Shown here one piece after another: positions 1-8,365 of a DNA stretch of 64,000 nucleotides. Under the pieces are notes generated by a model. That model was given only the letters and a program-made list of their open reading frames with translations. It was not told where the DNA came from and searched no databases. This DNA comes from Streptomyces nojiriensis (GTDB lineage: Bacteria > Actinomycetota > Actinomycetes > Streptomycetales > Streptomycetaceae), in NCBI RefSeq assembly GCF_017639205.1, contig NZ_CP071139.1:1302001-1366000 (forward strand), read 5' to 3'. The position numbers and the translations under genes are program-made. Numbering within the stretch: the stretch's first letter is position 1; the number at the start of each line of letters is the position of its first letter.

Positions 1-97
1 TGTCGGTCCCGTATCGAGCTCGCCATCCCGCGCCGGCCCGGAACGTCCTACGCTGAAAAGCGGCGGCCGAACCGGCGAGCGGCCCGCGGCCGCCCCC

Positions 98-135
98 GTG
101 GGCACCTGCCCCTCCCCCACTGCGCAGGTGCCCAC
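98..135. terminator. Stem-loop downstream of the TetR gene
   Basis: A perfect 12-bp inverted repeat (98-109 with 124-135) encloses a 14-nt loop. It lies about 60 bp beyond the stop of the minus-strand TetR gene and lacks a T tract, as is usual for streptomycete terminators. The rest of positions 1-195 shows nothing else recognisable. Confidence 0.5.
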
Positions 136-195
136 CACGGCTTGGCGCGACGGCGCGACTGCGCGACGACCCGAAGGACCCCGGCGCCCTTCGGG

Positions 196-867
196 TCAGG
201 CCGGACGGGCGAGGACCGCGTCGAGCATCCGCCGGGTGACGGAGGTCAACTCGGCGAGGTCGGGGGCCGGGCGGGAGCGGGCGAGAGCGCCGGCCAGCCG
301 GTCGTAGAGGAGCCCGTCCGTCCAGGCGACCAGCAGTTCGGCGGCCTCCTCGGGCCGCTGCGCGCCGAGGGCGGCGAGGACGCCCGAGGCACGGACCCGG
401 GCTCCCTGACCCGCCCGGTGGAAGTCCGCCTCCAGTTCGGGATTGCGGGCCGCTTCGAGGCTGAGTTCGAAGCGGGCCAGCTGGCGCGCGCGGCCCGCCG
501 TCAGCCAGCGGTGCAGCAACCCGGCCAGCGCGGCCGCGGCCGCGGCCCGGTCCGCCTCCGGGGGCGCCGGCGGAGCCTCGGGCGCGCGAGCACCCCCGAG
601 GTCGGCCGGGTGACCGATGCCGGCCAGGTCACCGACGTCGCCGAGGTCGCCCAGGTCCAGCTCGGCCAGCCGCTGGTAGCAGGCCCCGATCAGTGCCGTC
701 CTCGTACGGAAGTAGTACGAGGTGCTCCCGGCCGGCAGCCCCGCCGCGCCGTCGACCGCGCGGTGGGTCAGGCCCCGGAGCCCGGCGGCGGCGACGAGGT
801 CGATCGCGGTATCGGCGATCAGCGTTCTGCGATCCGCCGCGGGCGGGTTCTTGCGAGGGGTGGACAT
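196..867 (-). CDS. TetR/AcrR family transcriptional regulator
   Basis: 223 aa, a normal TetR length. An N-terminal helix-turn-helix (about residues 14-60) includes the signature GLRGLTHRAVDGAAGLPAGS followed by TSYYFRTRTALI, the typical recognition-helix and exit region. The C-terminal ligand domain is Ala-rich and not diagnostic. The gene is divergent from the FAD monooxygenase at 967, and the spacer holds two palindromes, so it is probably an autorepressor that also controls the monooxygenase. The ligand cannot be read from the sequence; a substrate or product of the monooxygenase is the simplest guess. Confidence 0.9.
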   Translation of the reverse strand: MSTPRKNPPAADRRTLIADTAIDLVAAAGLRGLTHRAVDGAAGLPAGSTSYYFRTRTALIGACYQRLAELDLGDLGDVGDLAGIGHPADLGGARAPEAPPAPPEADRAAAAAALAGLLHRWLTAGRARQLARFELSLEAARNPELEADFHRAGQGARVRASGVLAALGAQRPEEAAELLVAWTDGLLYDRLAGALARSRPAPDLAELTSVTRRMLDAVLARPA

Positions 868-870
868 CCG

Positions 871-920
871 CTCACTCTACAGCTGTAGAGTGAGCACCAT
901 CGGACTCTACACATGTAGAG
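871..920. promoter_or_regulatory. Twin TetR operators in the divergent promoter
   Basis: Positions 871-894 form a perfect 24-bp palindrome with core CTCTACAGCTGTAGAG (875-890). A second copy at 905-920, CTCTACACATGTAGAG, is palindromic at 14 of 16 positions. The two are centred 30 bp apart between the TetR start (867) and the monooxygenase start (967). The shared half-site CTCTACA and the placement strongly suggest binding sites for the adjacent TetR protein, covering both promoters. Confidence 0.85.
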
Positions 921-966
921 GATCCGGCCGGAGGAGTAGCGAGGAAGAGGAAACGGGGGACTCGTC

Positions 967-2175
967 ATGTCGGCAGTTCAGCGTCACGCGGTCGTGGCGG
1001 GCGCGGGGATCGGCGGACTCACCGCGGCCGTGGCCCTGCACCGCCACGGCTGGCGGGTCACCGTCTGCGAGCGCGCGGCCGGGCCGACCGCGGCCGGCGC
1101 CGGGATCGTGCTCGCCCCCAACGCCCTGCGCGCCTTCGACACCATCGGCTTCGACATCACCCGCGCGGCGGGCCGTGCCGTCCCCGCCGCGATGGGCCTG
1201 CGCCGCCCGGACGGCCGCTGGCTCAGCCGCGCCGACACCGCCGCGCTGGCCGCCCGCTTCGGCGGCCCGCCGCTCGCCCTGCACCGCTCGGCGCTGGCCG
1301 GCGCCCTGGCCGCCGCGCTCCCCGCCACGGCGGTCCGCTACGGCGTCGCCGTCACCTCGGTGGACGACGCCGACGGCTCCCCGGTGGTCCGCACCGACGC
1401 CGGCGACCTCGGCGGCGCCGACCTCGTCATCGCCGCCGACGGCATCCACAGCCCGCTGCGCCGCCAGTACTTCCCGGACCACCCCGGCCTCCACCACAGC
1501 GGGGAGACCGCCTGGCGCACGGTCCTGCCCGCCGCCGCGAGCAGCGCCGGGACGGCGACCGCCGAGACCTGGGGCCGCGGCGAGCGTTTCGGTGTGGTCC
1601 CGCTCGCCGACGGCCGGATCTACCTCTACGCCACCGCCGTCGTCCCCGCCGGCCACCGCCCTGCCGACGTCCGCGCCGAACTCCTGCGCCGCTACGGCAC
1701 CTGGCACGACCCGATCCCGGCCCTGCTGGAGCGGATCGACCCGGCGGCCGTGCTCCAGCACGACCTGTACGACCTGGCCGCCCCGCTCCCCCGCTTCCAC
1801 CACGGGCGCCTGGCCTGGCTCGGCGACGCCGCCCACGCCATGACCCCCAACCTGGGCCAGGGCGGCTGCCAGGCCGTCGAGGACGCCGCGGTCCTCGGCC
1901 ATCTCCTGGCCGGCACCGACGCCGCGGACGTCCCGGCCGCCCTCGCGGCCTACAGCGCGGCCCGCCGCGCGCGCACCGACGCCATCCGCGTCCGCGCGCG
2001 CCGGGCGGGCCGGGTCGCCGCCCTCAGCCACCCCCTCGCCGTGGCCGCCCGCGACCTCGCCGTCCGCGCCACCCCCGCCCGGGCCGCGACCCGGGCGATG
2101 GCTGCGCTGTTCGACGGATTCACTCTCCCGAGCGGAATGACCACCGTGTCCGCGGGCGTTGCCACTCGTTGGTGA
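967..2175 (+). CDS. FAD-dependent monooxygenase (PHBH/salicylate hydroxylase type)
   Basis: 402 aa, the usual length for class A flavoprotein monooxygenases. The N-terminus has the dinucleotide-binding motif VVAGAGIGGLTAAVAL. A mid-protein segment DLVIAADGIHSPLR matches the DG motif, and WLGDAAHAMTPNLGQGGCQA near residue 285 is the second FAD-binding GD motif. Such enzymes hydroxylate aromatic or polyketide substrates using NAD(P)H and O2 in the cytosol. Its divergence from a TetR gene with shared operators suggests substrate-induced expression. The substrate is unknown; FAD-dependent tetracycline-type inactivating enzymes share this fold, so a detoxification role is possible but unproven. 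Confidence 0.9.
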   Translation: MSAVQRHAVVAGAGIGGLTAAVALHRHGWRVTVCERAAGPTAAGAGIVLAPNALRAFDTIGFDITRAAGRAVPAAMGLRRPDGRWLSRADTAALAARFGGPPLALHRSALAGALAAALPATAVRYGVAVTSVDDADGSPVVRTDAGDLGGADLVIAADGIHSPLRRQYFPDHPGLHHSGETAWRTVLPAAASSAGTATAETWGRGERFGVVPLADGRIYLYATAVVPAGHRPADVRAELLRRYGTWHDPIPALLERIDPAAVLQHDLYDLAAPLPRFHHGRLAWLGDAAHAMTPNLGQGGCQAVEDAAVLGHLLAGTDAADVPAALAAYSAARRARTDAIRVRARRAGRVAALSHPLAVAARDLAVRATPARAATRAMAALFDGFTLPSGMTTVSAGVATRW

Positions 2176-2215
2176 GGTTCGCTGATCGATCCGACGCGAA
2201 GGCAGGCGAAGTCAC

Positions 2216-2662
2216 ATGACGACCGACATCGACTGGGACCACCCGACCGATCCCCGGGAGGGATCCTGGCAGCTGGACCACGTCAAGCAGTACGTGGGCT
2301 CGGGCGGCACCGACGGCCAGTACTGGAACGGCACCCAGACCCTGCTGCTCACCACCCTGGGCCGGGTGTCCGGCAAGCCCGTGCGGACCCCGCTCATCTA
2401 CGGCGAGGCCGAAGGCGCCTACCTCGTCGTCGCCTCCAAGGGCGGCGAACCCGCGCACCCGCTCTGGTACCGGAACCTCTCCGAGCACCCCGCGGTCCGC
2501 ATCCAGGTCGGGCCGGAGATCATGCAGGGCACGGCCCGCACCGCCACCCCCGAGGAACGCGCCGCGTACTGGCCCGTGATGGTCGGGCACTGGCCCGCGT
2601 ACGACGAGTACCAGGCCAAGACGGACCGCGAGATCCCGATCGTCGTCATCGAACCCGCATGA
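2216..2662 (+). CDS. Nitroreductase/deazaflavin(F420)-dependent oxidoreductase, DDN family
   Basis: 148 aa, typical for the DDN (Rv3547-like) split-barrel family. It shows the family pattern TLGRVSGKPVRTPLIYGEAE followed by LVVASKGG and HPLWYRNLSEHP, which bind F420 phosphate and isoalloxazine. These proteins transfer hydride from reduced F420 to quinones, nitro compounds or other acceptors. It begins 40 bp after the monooxygenase stop, so the two may be cotranscribed. The natural substrate cannot be inferred. Confidence 0.9.
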   Translation: MTTDIDWDHPTDPREGSWQLDHVKQYVGSGGTDGQYWNGTQTLLLTTLGRVSGKPVRTPLIYGEAEGAYLVVASKGGEPAHPLWYRNLSEHPAVRIQVGPEIMQGTARTATPEERAAYWPVMVGHWPAYDEYQAKTDREIPIVVIEPA

Positions 2663-2668
2663 TGACGA

Positions 2669-2701
2669 CGGGCCGACGGGAGCCTTTCTCCCGCCGGCCC
2701 G
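2669..2701. terminator. Bidirectional terminator between convergent genes
   Basis: A 14-bp stem with one G-T pair (2669-2682 with 2688-2701) and a 5-nt loop lies in the 50-bp gap between the convergent genes ending at 2662 (+) and 2713 (-). Confidence 0.8.
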
Positions 2702-2712
2702 ACCGGCGTGCG

Positions 2713-3120
2713 TCAGAGCGAGCCGACGACCTTGCGCGGGACGACGCGGACGACGACGCGCTCGGCGTCGTCCTTCGACGCCGGGTTGAAGTCCGCGTAC
2801 TCCTTGCCCGTGTACTTGCGCGACAGCTCGTTGATCAGCTCTTGGCCGCCCTCCGTGGTCAGTTCGGCGGTGCCGCGGACCTCGGCGTAGGTGTAGGGCG
2901 CGTTCGCCGGGTTGATCATGACCGTGACCCGCGGGTCCGCGCGCAGGTTCTTCTCCTTGCGGCGGCCGATCGTCGTGGAGACGAGCAGGTCGTCGCCGTC
3001 CCGGGTGAGCCAGGTGATCGACAGCTGCGGGCTGCCGTCCGGCTGGATCGTGGCCACGGTCGCGAAGACCGGGCTGTCGTCGATGAGTTTCTTCAGGTCG
3101 TCGGAGAGTGCGGCGGACAC
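2713..3120 (-). CDS. PPOX-class F420-dependent oxidoreductase
   Basis: 135 aa from the GTG at 3120, chosen because GGAAGG lies just upstream and the family starts close to the motif DDSPVFATVATIQPDGSPQ; a longer open frame upstream has no family resemblance. Segments ITWLTRDGDDLLVSTTIGRR and KEKNLRADPRVTVMI are the standard split-barrel flavin/F420-binding strands of PPOX-fold proteins, and the C-terminus RVVVRVVPRKVVGSL is typical. Members reduce biliverdin, quinones or other acceptors with reduced F420. Convergent with the DDN-family gene; two F420-type proteins side by side fit an F420-using actinomycete. Confidence 0.85.
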   Translation of the reverse strand: MSAALSDDLKKLIDDSPVFATVATIQPDGSPQLSITWLTRDGDDLLVSTTIGRRKEKNLRADPRVTVMINPANAPYTYAEVRGTAELTTEGGQELINELSRKYTGKEYADFNPASKDDAERVVVRVVPRKVVGSL

Positions 3121-3363
3121 GGAGCGGTTCCTTCCCTCGGCTGACTCCCGTCCCCGGGCCGACTGGCCTCGGAGGGGACCGGCAACGGACAGCCTGCAAA
3201 ACCGCTGCCGTCCCGGGCAAGTTCCGCCGCCCCCGTGCCGTACCGCGCGCCGCGGCGCCGGACACCCCCGGATCCGGGTCGTGACCGGGCCGGCGCGCCC
3301 GGCCCGCCGACCGGACGGGGCACGCACGATCCACCCGTCCGGCCGAATCCCGGCAACCCGCTG

Positions 3364-3424
3364 GGCCGTCTCTTCCGGATCTTGCCGGGCCCGCGACGCC
3401 CGGCAAGATCCGAAAGAGACGGCC
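3364..3424. repeat. Short palindromic MITE, copy A (internally deleted)
   Basis: 26-bp arms beginning GGCCGTCTCTTCCGGATC (3364-3389) pair with 3399-3424 around a 9-nt centre. Copy C (13249-13409) has the same ends around a longer core, so A looks internally deleted. The right flank gives CTAG shared with the adjacent IS; the left flank reads CTGG, one substitution from CTAG. Confidence 0.85.
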
Positions 3425-4377
3425 TAGGTGTGTTGTTCGGACAGGTTGGTGCCGCGGCTGGCGGGTGTTTGGCCTGCGATGCCGGTGTGGGGTCGGTGGT
3501 AGTTGTACCAGTGCAGCCAGTCGGTAAACGCTTCCATGCGCTCGTGGTCTGAGGTGTAGGGCTGCCGGTAGGCCCATTCGTCGAGCAGGGTGCGGTGGAA
3601 GCGTTCGACCTTGCCGTTGGTCTGTGGACGCCAGGGCCGAGTCCGCCTGGGGCTGATCCCCAGGTCACGACAAGTATCGCGCCAGGTGTTCTTGCTGTAG
3701 GCCCAGGCGTTGTCGGTCAGGACCCGCTCGACGGTGATGCCCAGGGAGGCGAACCAGGCGGTCGCCCGCTGCAGGAACGCGGCGCAGGTGGGGGCGGTCT
3801 CGTCGGGCAGGTCTTCTGTGTAGGCGAGGCGGGTGTGGTCGTCGAGCGCGGTGTGTAGGTAGGCCCAGCCGGTACCGGTCTTGTTGCGGCGTCCTTCGGC
3901 TCTGCCGAGGGTCTTGTGGCCGCCGCCGTCGGGGATCCGGCCGAGTTTCTTGACGTCGATGTGGACGAGTTCGCCGGGGCGGGCGCGTTCGTAGCGGCGG
4001 ATGGGTTCGCCGGTGGCCCGGTCGAGTGCGGCCAGTGGTGGCTGGCCGTGACGGATCAGGATGCGGTGGGCGGTCGAGGGTGTGATGCCGCAGCGCGCGG
4101 CGAGCCGTAGCGGCCCGATCCGGTGTTCACGCCGCAGACGCAGTACCTGGTCTTCCACCTCGGCCGGTGTTCGGCGCGGCTGGTGGTGCGGTCGGCTGGA
4201 GCGGTCACTCATTCCGGCGATGCCCAGCTGCCGGTAGCGGGTGGCCCAGCGGGCGGCGGTGGTGTGGCTGACCTGGAAACGTTCCGCTGCCCGCCGCAGC
4301 GGCCAGCCGTCGTCCACGACACAGCGGGCCAGGCGCAGTCGCCCGGTCTCGGTCAGCGGGGCGTTACGGTGGGGCAC
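3424..4377 (-). CDS. IS481 family transposase
   Basis: 317 aa from the GTG at 4377, preceded by GAGGAGG; the protein then starts with the family-typical PHRNAPLTETGRLRLARCVV. An N-terminal HTH (DGWPLRRAAERFQVSHTTAA) is followed by the DDE integrase core: VHIDVKKLGRIPDGGG carries the first Asp, VLTDNAWAYSKN the second, and PQTNGKVERFHRTLLDEWAY the Glu. The C-terminal NYHRPHTGI motif is also present. The reading frame is unbroken. The stop codon TAG is supplied by the CTAG flank rather than by the element body, so insertion into CTAG completes the gene. Confidence 0.93.
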   Translation of the reverse strand: MPHRNAPLTETGRLRLARCVVDDGWPLRRAAERFQVSHTTAARWATRYRQLGIAGMSDRSSRPHHQPRRTPAEVEDQVLRLRREHRIGPLRLAARCGITPSTAHRILIRHGQPPLAALDRATGEPIRRYERARPGELVHIDVKKLGRIPDGGGHKTLGRAEGRRNKTGTGWAYLHTALDDHTRLAYTEDLPDETAPTCAAFLQRATAWFASLGITVERVLTDNAWAYSKNTWRDTCRDLGISPRRTRPWRPQTNGKVERFHRTLLDEWAYRQPYTSDHERMEAFTDWLHWYNYHRPHTGIAGQTPASRGTNLSEQHT

Positions 4378-4490
4378 GAGGGCCTCCTCGGATCGGTGCA
4401 GATGTCGCAATCCACACCGAACCCGGAGGCCCTCACCCATTTCAAGTACCCAGCACGCGTGTCACCAACGTCCCGGGACAACACACCTAG
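3424..4490. mobile_element. IS481-family insertion sequence flanked by CTAG
   Basis: The element body is 3428-4486. Its ends are short inverted repeats reading GTGTGTTGT inward from each side, and it is bounded by CTAG at 3424-3427 and 4487-4490, consistent with a 4-bp target duplication. It carries one intact transposase gene. It is wedged between palindromic MITEs A and B, which use the same CTAG target, forming a three-element stack. It appears intact and potentially mobile. Confidence 0.85.
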
Positions 4491-4662
4491 GCCGTGTCCG
4501 CAAAGTCCCGCCTGCCCCGCGACGCCTGGCACCGCACCTCGCCGCGTTGTCGGGCCGCCCGAGTACGTCCAGTACACGGGCGGCCCTCCGCCTTGCGATG
4601 CACGGCACCAGACGCCGCGGGGCCCGCCCTCCGGGCGGCCGGCGCTACTTTGCGGACACGGC
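4491..4662. repeat. Palindromic MITE, copy B (variant ends)
   Basis: A 172-bp non-coding element with 16-bp perfect terminal inverted repeats GCCGTGTCCGCAAAGT (4491-4506 and 4647-4662), flanked by CTAG on both sides (4487-4490, 4663-4666). An internal core of about 45 bp containing GAGTACGTCCAGTACACGG occurs in the opposite orientation in copy C at 13.3 kb, which has different ends. The structure and YTAR-like target suggest a non-autonomous element mobilised by an IS5-type transposase. It abuts the stop codon of the oxidoreductase gene. Confidence 0.85.
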
Positions 4663-6231
4663 CTAGTGCCCGAGCACCGCCATCGCCGCGTTGTGCCCGG
4701 GGACCCCGCTGACGCCGCCGCCGCGGACCGCGCCCGCCCCGCACAGCAGGACGTTGCGGTGGGCGGTCTCCACGCCCCACCGGCCGCCCGGGTCGGCGTA
4801 GGGCCAGGACAGGTCGCGGTGGAAGATGTGGCCGCCCGGCAGCCGCAGTTCGCGCTCCAGGTCCAGCGGGGTCTTCGCCTCGATGCACGGGCGGCCGTCC
4901 GCGTCGAAGGCGAGGCAGTCGGTGAGCGGTTCGGCCAGGTGCGCGTCGAGCTGCGCGAGGGTGGCCGTCAGCAGGACCTCCCGGGCCTGCTGGTTGTCGT
5001 GTCCGAACAGCCGGGCCGGAGCGTGCAGGCCGAAGAGGGTGAGGGTCTGGTAGCCCTGCTCCACCAGTTCCGGGCCGAGGATCGTCGGGTCGGTCAGCGA
5101 GTGGCAGTAGATCTCCGAGGGCGGCACGGAGGGCAACTCGCCGGAGGCGGCCTCCGCGTAGGCGCGGGCGAGCTCGGCATAGCCCTCGGCGATGTGGAAG
5201 GTGCCGCCGAAGGCCTCGCTCGGGTCCACCGAGGTGTCCCGGAGCCGGGGCAGTCGGCGCAGCAGCATGTTGACCTTGAGCTGGGCGCCCTCGGGGGCCG
5301 GGGCCGCGCCCTGCGGCGTGGCTTCGCCGAGGAGTTCGGCCAGGGCCTGCGGCGAGGCGTTCACCAGGACCGTACGGCCGACGACCCGGCCCTCCCCGGT
5401 CGCCGTGCGGAACACCACCTCGGCCGGGGCGACCCCGTCCGTGTCGATCCGCAGCACCTCGTGGCCCGTCGCGATCTCGGCACCGGCCGCCCGGGCCGCC
5501 GCCGCGAGGGCGTCCGTCAGCGCGCCCATGCCGCCGACCGGAACGTCCCAGTCACCGGTCCCGCCGCCGATGACGTGGTAGAGGAAGCAGCGGTTCTGTG
5601 CGAGGGAGGGGTCGTGCGCGTCCGCGAAGGTACCGATCAGCCCGTCCGTGAGGACCACCCCGCGGACCAGGTCGTCGGCGAAGTTCCGCTCCACGGCCTG
5701 CCCGAGGGGCTCCTCGAAGAGCATCCGCCAGGCGGCCTCGTCGTCGATCCGGTCCCGCAGCTCCGCCCGCGTGGGCAGGGGCTCGGTCAGGGTCGGGAAC
5801 ACCTTCCCGGCGACCCGCCCGGTGGTCCCGTAGAAGGCGCGCCAGCTCTCGTACTCCCGCTCCGAGCCGGTCAGCCGTGCGAAGGACTCCCGGGTGCGCT
5901 GCTCGCCGCCGCCGACGAGCAGTCCGCCGGGGCGCCCGCCCCGCTCGGTGGGCGTGTACGAGGAGATCGTGCGGCGGCGTACCGCGAACCGCAGGTCCAG
6001 ATCGCGCACGATCTTCGACGGGAGCAGGGAGACGAGGTACGAGTAGCGCGAGAGTCTGGCGTCGACGCCCACGAAGGGACGGCTGGAGATCGCCGCCCCG
6101 CCCGTGTTCCCGAGCCGCTCCAGGACCAGCACCGAGCGGCCCGCCCGCGCCAGATACGCGGCGGCCACCAGGCCGTTGTGCCCGCCGCCCACGATCACGT
6201 CGTCGTACACGTCCCGCCCGAAGGTCGTCAT
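4663..6231 (-). CDS. FAD/NAD(P)-dependent oxidoreductase, phytoene-desaturase-like (PYROXD2 type)
   Basis: 522 aa. The N-terminus has the Rossmann FAD motif DDVIVGGGHNGLVAAAYLAR, then LVLERLGNTGGAA. The C-terminus has the second FAD contact LLCGAGAVRGGGVSGVPGHN, conserved in carotenoid desaturase-like amine oxidases. No carotenoid synthesis genes are adjacent, so the substrate is unknown. Its ATG at 6231 overlaps the stop of the kinase-TPR gene (ATGA), indicating translational coupling. Its TAG stop lies inside the CTAG flanking MITE B, so the element has inserted at the end of the gene without visible damage. Confidence 0.88.
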   Translation of the reverse strand: MTTFGRDVYDDVIVGGGHNGLVAAAYLARAGRSVLVLERLGNTGGAAISSRPFVGVDARLSRYSYLVSLLPSKIVRDLDLRFAVRRRTISSYTPTERGGRPGGLLVGGGEQRTRESFARLTGSEREYESWRAFYGTTGRVAGKVFPTLTEPLPTRAELRDRIDDEAAWRMLFEEPLGQAVERNFADDLVRGVVLTDGLIGTFADAHDPSLAQNRCFLYHVIGGGTGDWDVPVGGMGALTDALAAAARAAGAEIATGHEVLRIDTDGVAPAEVVFRTATGEGRVVGRTVLVNASPQALAELLGEATPQGAAPAPEGAQLKVNMLLRRLPRLRDTSVDPSEAFGGTFHIAEGYAELARAYAEAASGELPSVPPSEIYCHSLTDPTILGPELVEQGYQTLTLFGLHAPARLFGHDNQQAREVLLTATLAQLDAHLAEPLTDCLAFDADGRPCIEAKTPLDLERELRLPGGHIFHRDLSWPYADPGGRWGVETAHRNVLLCGAGAVRGGGVSGVPGHNAAMAVLGH

Positions 6232-8339
6232 GGCTCTTGGTAGCACACCTGGCCGAGCCGCTCCAGACAGTGGGCCTCGTCGGCGTGGGCCAGCGCCGTG
6301 TCGGGATGTTCGTCGCCGAGGGACCGCTCGAGGATGCCGGAGATGTCCCGGTAGATGGGCAGCGCCTCGTCCCAGCGGCCCAGCCGGCCCAGCCCTCCGG
6401 CCAGTTCCCGGCGGCTGACCAGGGTGTCCGGGTGCTCGGGCCCGAGCACCTCGGCGCGCAGCGCTGCCACCTGCCGGGCCTCGGCCGCCGCCTCCGCCCA
6501 GCGCTCCAGACGGCCCAGGTTGACCCCGAGGACGTGCCGGGCGCGCAGCGTCTCGGGGTCGGTGACCCCGTAGGCGCGGGTGCGGTCGCGGACCAGGCCC
6601 CGGAACAGGTCGAGGGCCTGCTGGCTGTTGCCGGTGCGGCCGAGCGCGATGCCGACCTCGTAGCGGGCGGCCAGGGTGTCGGGGTGGTCGCGGCCGAGCA
6701 CCCGCTCCCGTACGACGCCGACCTCGTGGAAGGCGACCAGGGCCTCCTGCCAGCGCTCCAGGCGGCCGAGCGCGTACGCCGCCTCGTAGCGGGTCAGCAG
6801 GGTGTCCGCGTGCTCGGCGCCCAGGACGGCCGCCCGGTCGGCGGCGACGGAGACGGCGGTGGCGTGGGCCTCCGCGTACCGGCCCAGCGCACCCAGCGCG
6901 CAGGCCAGGTTGTGCCGGCAGCGCAGGGTGTCGGGGTGGAGCGGGCCCATGGTCCGCTCGCGGGCGACGAGCACCGCGCGGTAGACGTCGTGCGCCTCCT
7001 GGTGGCGTCCGAGCCGGCCCAGCTCGTACGCGGTCTCCTGGCGCGCCGCGAGGGTGTCGGCGTGGTCCGCGCCGAGCACCCGCGTGCGCCCCTCGGCCAC
7101 GGCCGTGTACCCGGCGAGCGCCTCCTCGGGGCGGCCCGCGCGGCTGAGGGCGTACGCGCGCGCATAGCCGGCCGCGAGCGCGTCGGGGCCGCTGCCCCGC
7201 GGGCCGGCGGGGCGCGGGAATCCGTACGCGGCGGTGAGCCGCGGGTCCTCGGCGGGCGCGGGACGGATGATCGTGGTGGTGCCGGGGTGGACCGGGGGGT
7301 ACGCGCCGCGCGGGCGCGGCACCGGCTGCCCGCCCGCGGGGCGCGCGGCCGTCCAGGCCCCGGTGAGCACCGCCCATTCGCCGCTCGCCGGACGGGCGTC
7401 GATCCCGGCCTTGCGTCCGGCGGTCATGCCGCGGGCCCAGGGCGGGAGCGGTGCCTGGGCGCCGGGCAGCCCGCCCGGTCCCAGCCGTGCCTCGACGAGC
7501 CGGCGGTGCACGTGGCGGGCGTCGCCGGGCCGGTCCTCGGGGCGCTTGGCGAGCAGGTCCAGGACCACCTCGTCGAAGTAGCCGGGCAGCTCGGGGCGGT
7601 GCTCGCGCAGGGGTACGGGCGCGTTGTCGCGGTGGCCGACCAGCACCGACCAGGAGTCGCCGAGGTCGAAGGGCGGGGCGCCGGTGGCGATCTCGTACAG
7701 GACGCAGCCGAAGGAGTAGAGGTCGCTGCGGTGGTCGACCTCGCCGCCCGCGATCTGTTCGGGTGACATGTAGTGCGGGGTGCCCATGGCCATGCCGCCG
7801 CCGGTGAGCTTGGCGGTGAAGCCGATGTCGTGGGCGAGGCGGGCGATACCGAAGTCGCAGATCTTCACGGTGCCGTCGGTGAGGCGCATGATGTTGGCGG
7901 GTTTCAGGTCCCGGTGGACGACGCCCTGGTCATGCGTGTAGCCGAGCGCGGCGGCCATCTGCTCGGCGATGTCGACGACCACGTCCACGGGGAGGGGGCG
8001 CGTGTCGTTGTCCTCGAGGAGCTGGCTGAGGTTGCGGCCCTCGAGGAGTTCCATGACCAGGTAGAGCGGGCCGCCCGCGGCGCTGTCGTCGCCGAAGTCG
8101 TGGACGACGGTGACCCCGCGGTGCTGGAGGGACGCGGCCACGCGCGCCTCGCGCCGGAACCGCTCGCGGAGCACCTGGGTGAAGTGGGCGTCCTGCTCGG
8201 TGCCGATCGGCTTGAGGCACTTCACGGCGACCTGCCGGCCCAGCGATTCGTCCCGGGCGCGCCACACCTCGCCCATCCCGCCGCGCCCGATCAGATCGAG
8301 CGACCGGTAACGGCCCTGGATCAGTCTGGACTCCGCCAT
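6228..8339 (-). CDS. Serine/threonine protein kinase with C-terminal TPR repeats
   Basis: 703 aa. The N-terminal Hanks-type kinase domain (about 10-275) has the glycine loop GRGGMG (residues 18-23), Lys40, catalytic loop HRDLKPAN (Asp144), DFG (162-164) and SPE in place of APE, so it should be active. No transmembrane segment is visible, so it is probably cytosolic. A Pro/Ala/Gly-rich linker leads to at least seven 42-residue kinesin-light-chain-type TPR units with the recurring signature VLGxxHPDTLxxRxxLA, likely a protein-docking array. It is coupled by a 4-bp overlap to the FAD oxidoreductase, so the two may act in one pathway. Target proteins are unknown. Confidence 0.93.
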   Translation of the reverse strand: MAESRLIQGRYRSLDLIGRGGMGEVWRARDESLGRQVAVKCLKPIGTEQDAHFTQVLRERFRREARVAASLQHRGVTVVHDFGDDSAAGGPLYLVMELLEGRNLSQLLEDNDTRPLPVDVVVDIAEQMAAALGYTHDQGVVHRDLKPANIMRLTDGTVKICDFGIARLAHDIGFTAKLTGGGMAMGTPHYMSPEQIAGGEVDHRSDLYSFGCVLYEIATGAPPFDLGDSWSVLVGHRDNAPVPLREHRPELPGYFDEVVLDLLAKRPEDRPGDARHVHRRLVEARLGPGGLPGAQAPLPPWARGMTAGRKAGIDARPASGEWAVLTGAWTAARPAGGQPVPRPRGAYPPVHPGTTTIIRPAPAEDPRLTAAYGFPRPAGPRGSGPDALAAGYARAYALSRAGRPEEALAGYTAVAEGRTRVLGADHADTLAARQETAYELGRLGRHQEAHDVYRAVLVARERTMGPLHPDTLRCRHNLACALGALGRYAEAHATAVSVAADRAAVLGAEHADTLLTRYEAAYALGRLERWQEALVAFHEVGVVRERVLGRDHPDTLAARYEVGIALGRTGNSQQALDLFRGLVRDRTRAYGVTDPETLRARHVLGVNLGRLERWAEAAAEARQVAALRAEVLGPEHPDTLVSRRELAGGLGRLGRWDEALPIYRDISGILERSLGDEHPDTALAHADEAHCLERLGQVCYQEP

Positions 8340-8365
8340 GTCTTAAAGCCGCCCCCGTTTTCGTG

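Noticed and set aside
4123..6243. A 706-codon plus-strand open frame
   Set aside because: It is antisense to the FAD oxidoreductase and transposase; long antisense frames are expected at this GC content and the protein has no recognisable motifs.
5877..7766. A 629-codon plus-strand open frame over the TPR region
   Set aside because: Mirror of the 42-residue TPR repeats on the opposite strand; the repeat gives a pseudo-repetitive protein without family resemblance.
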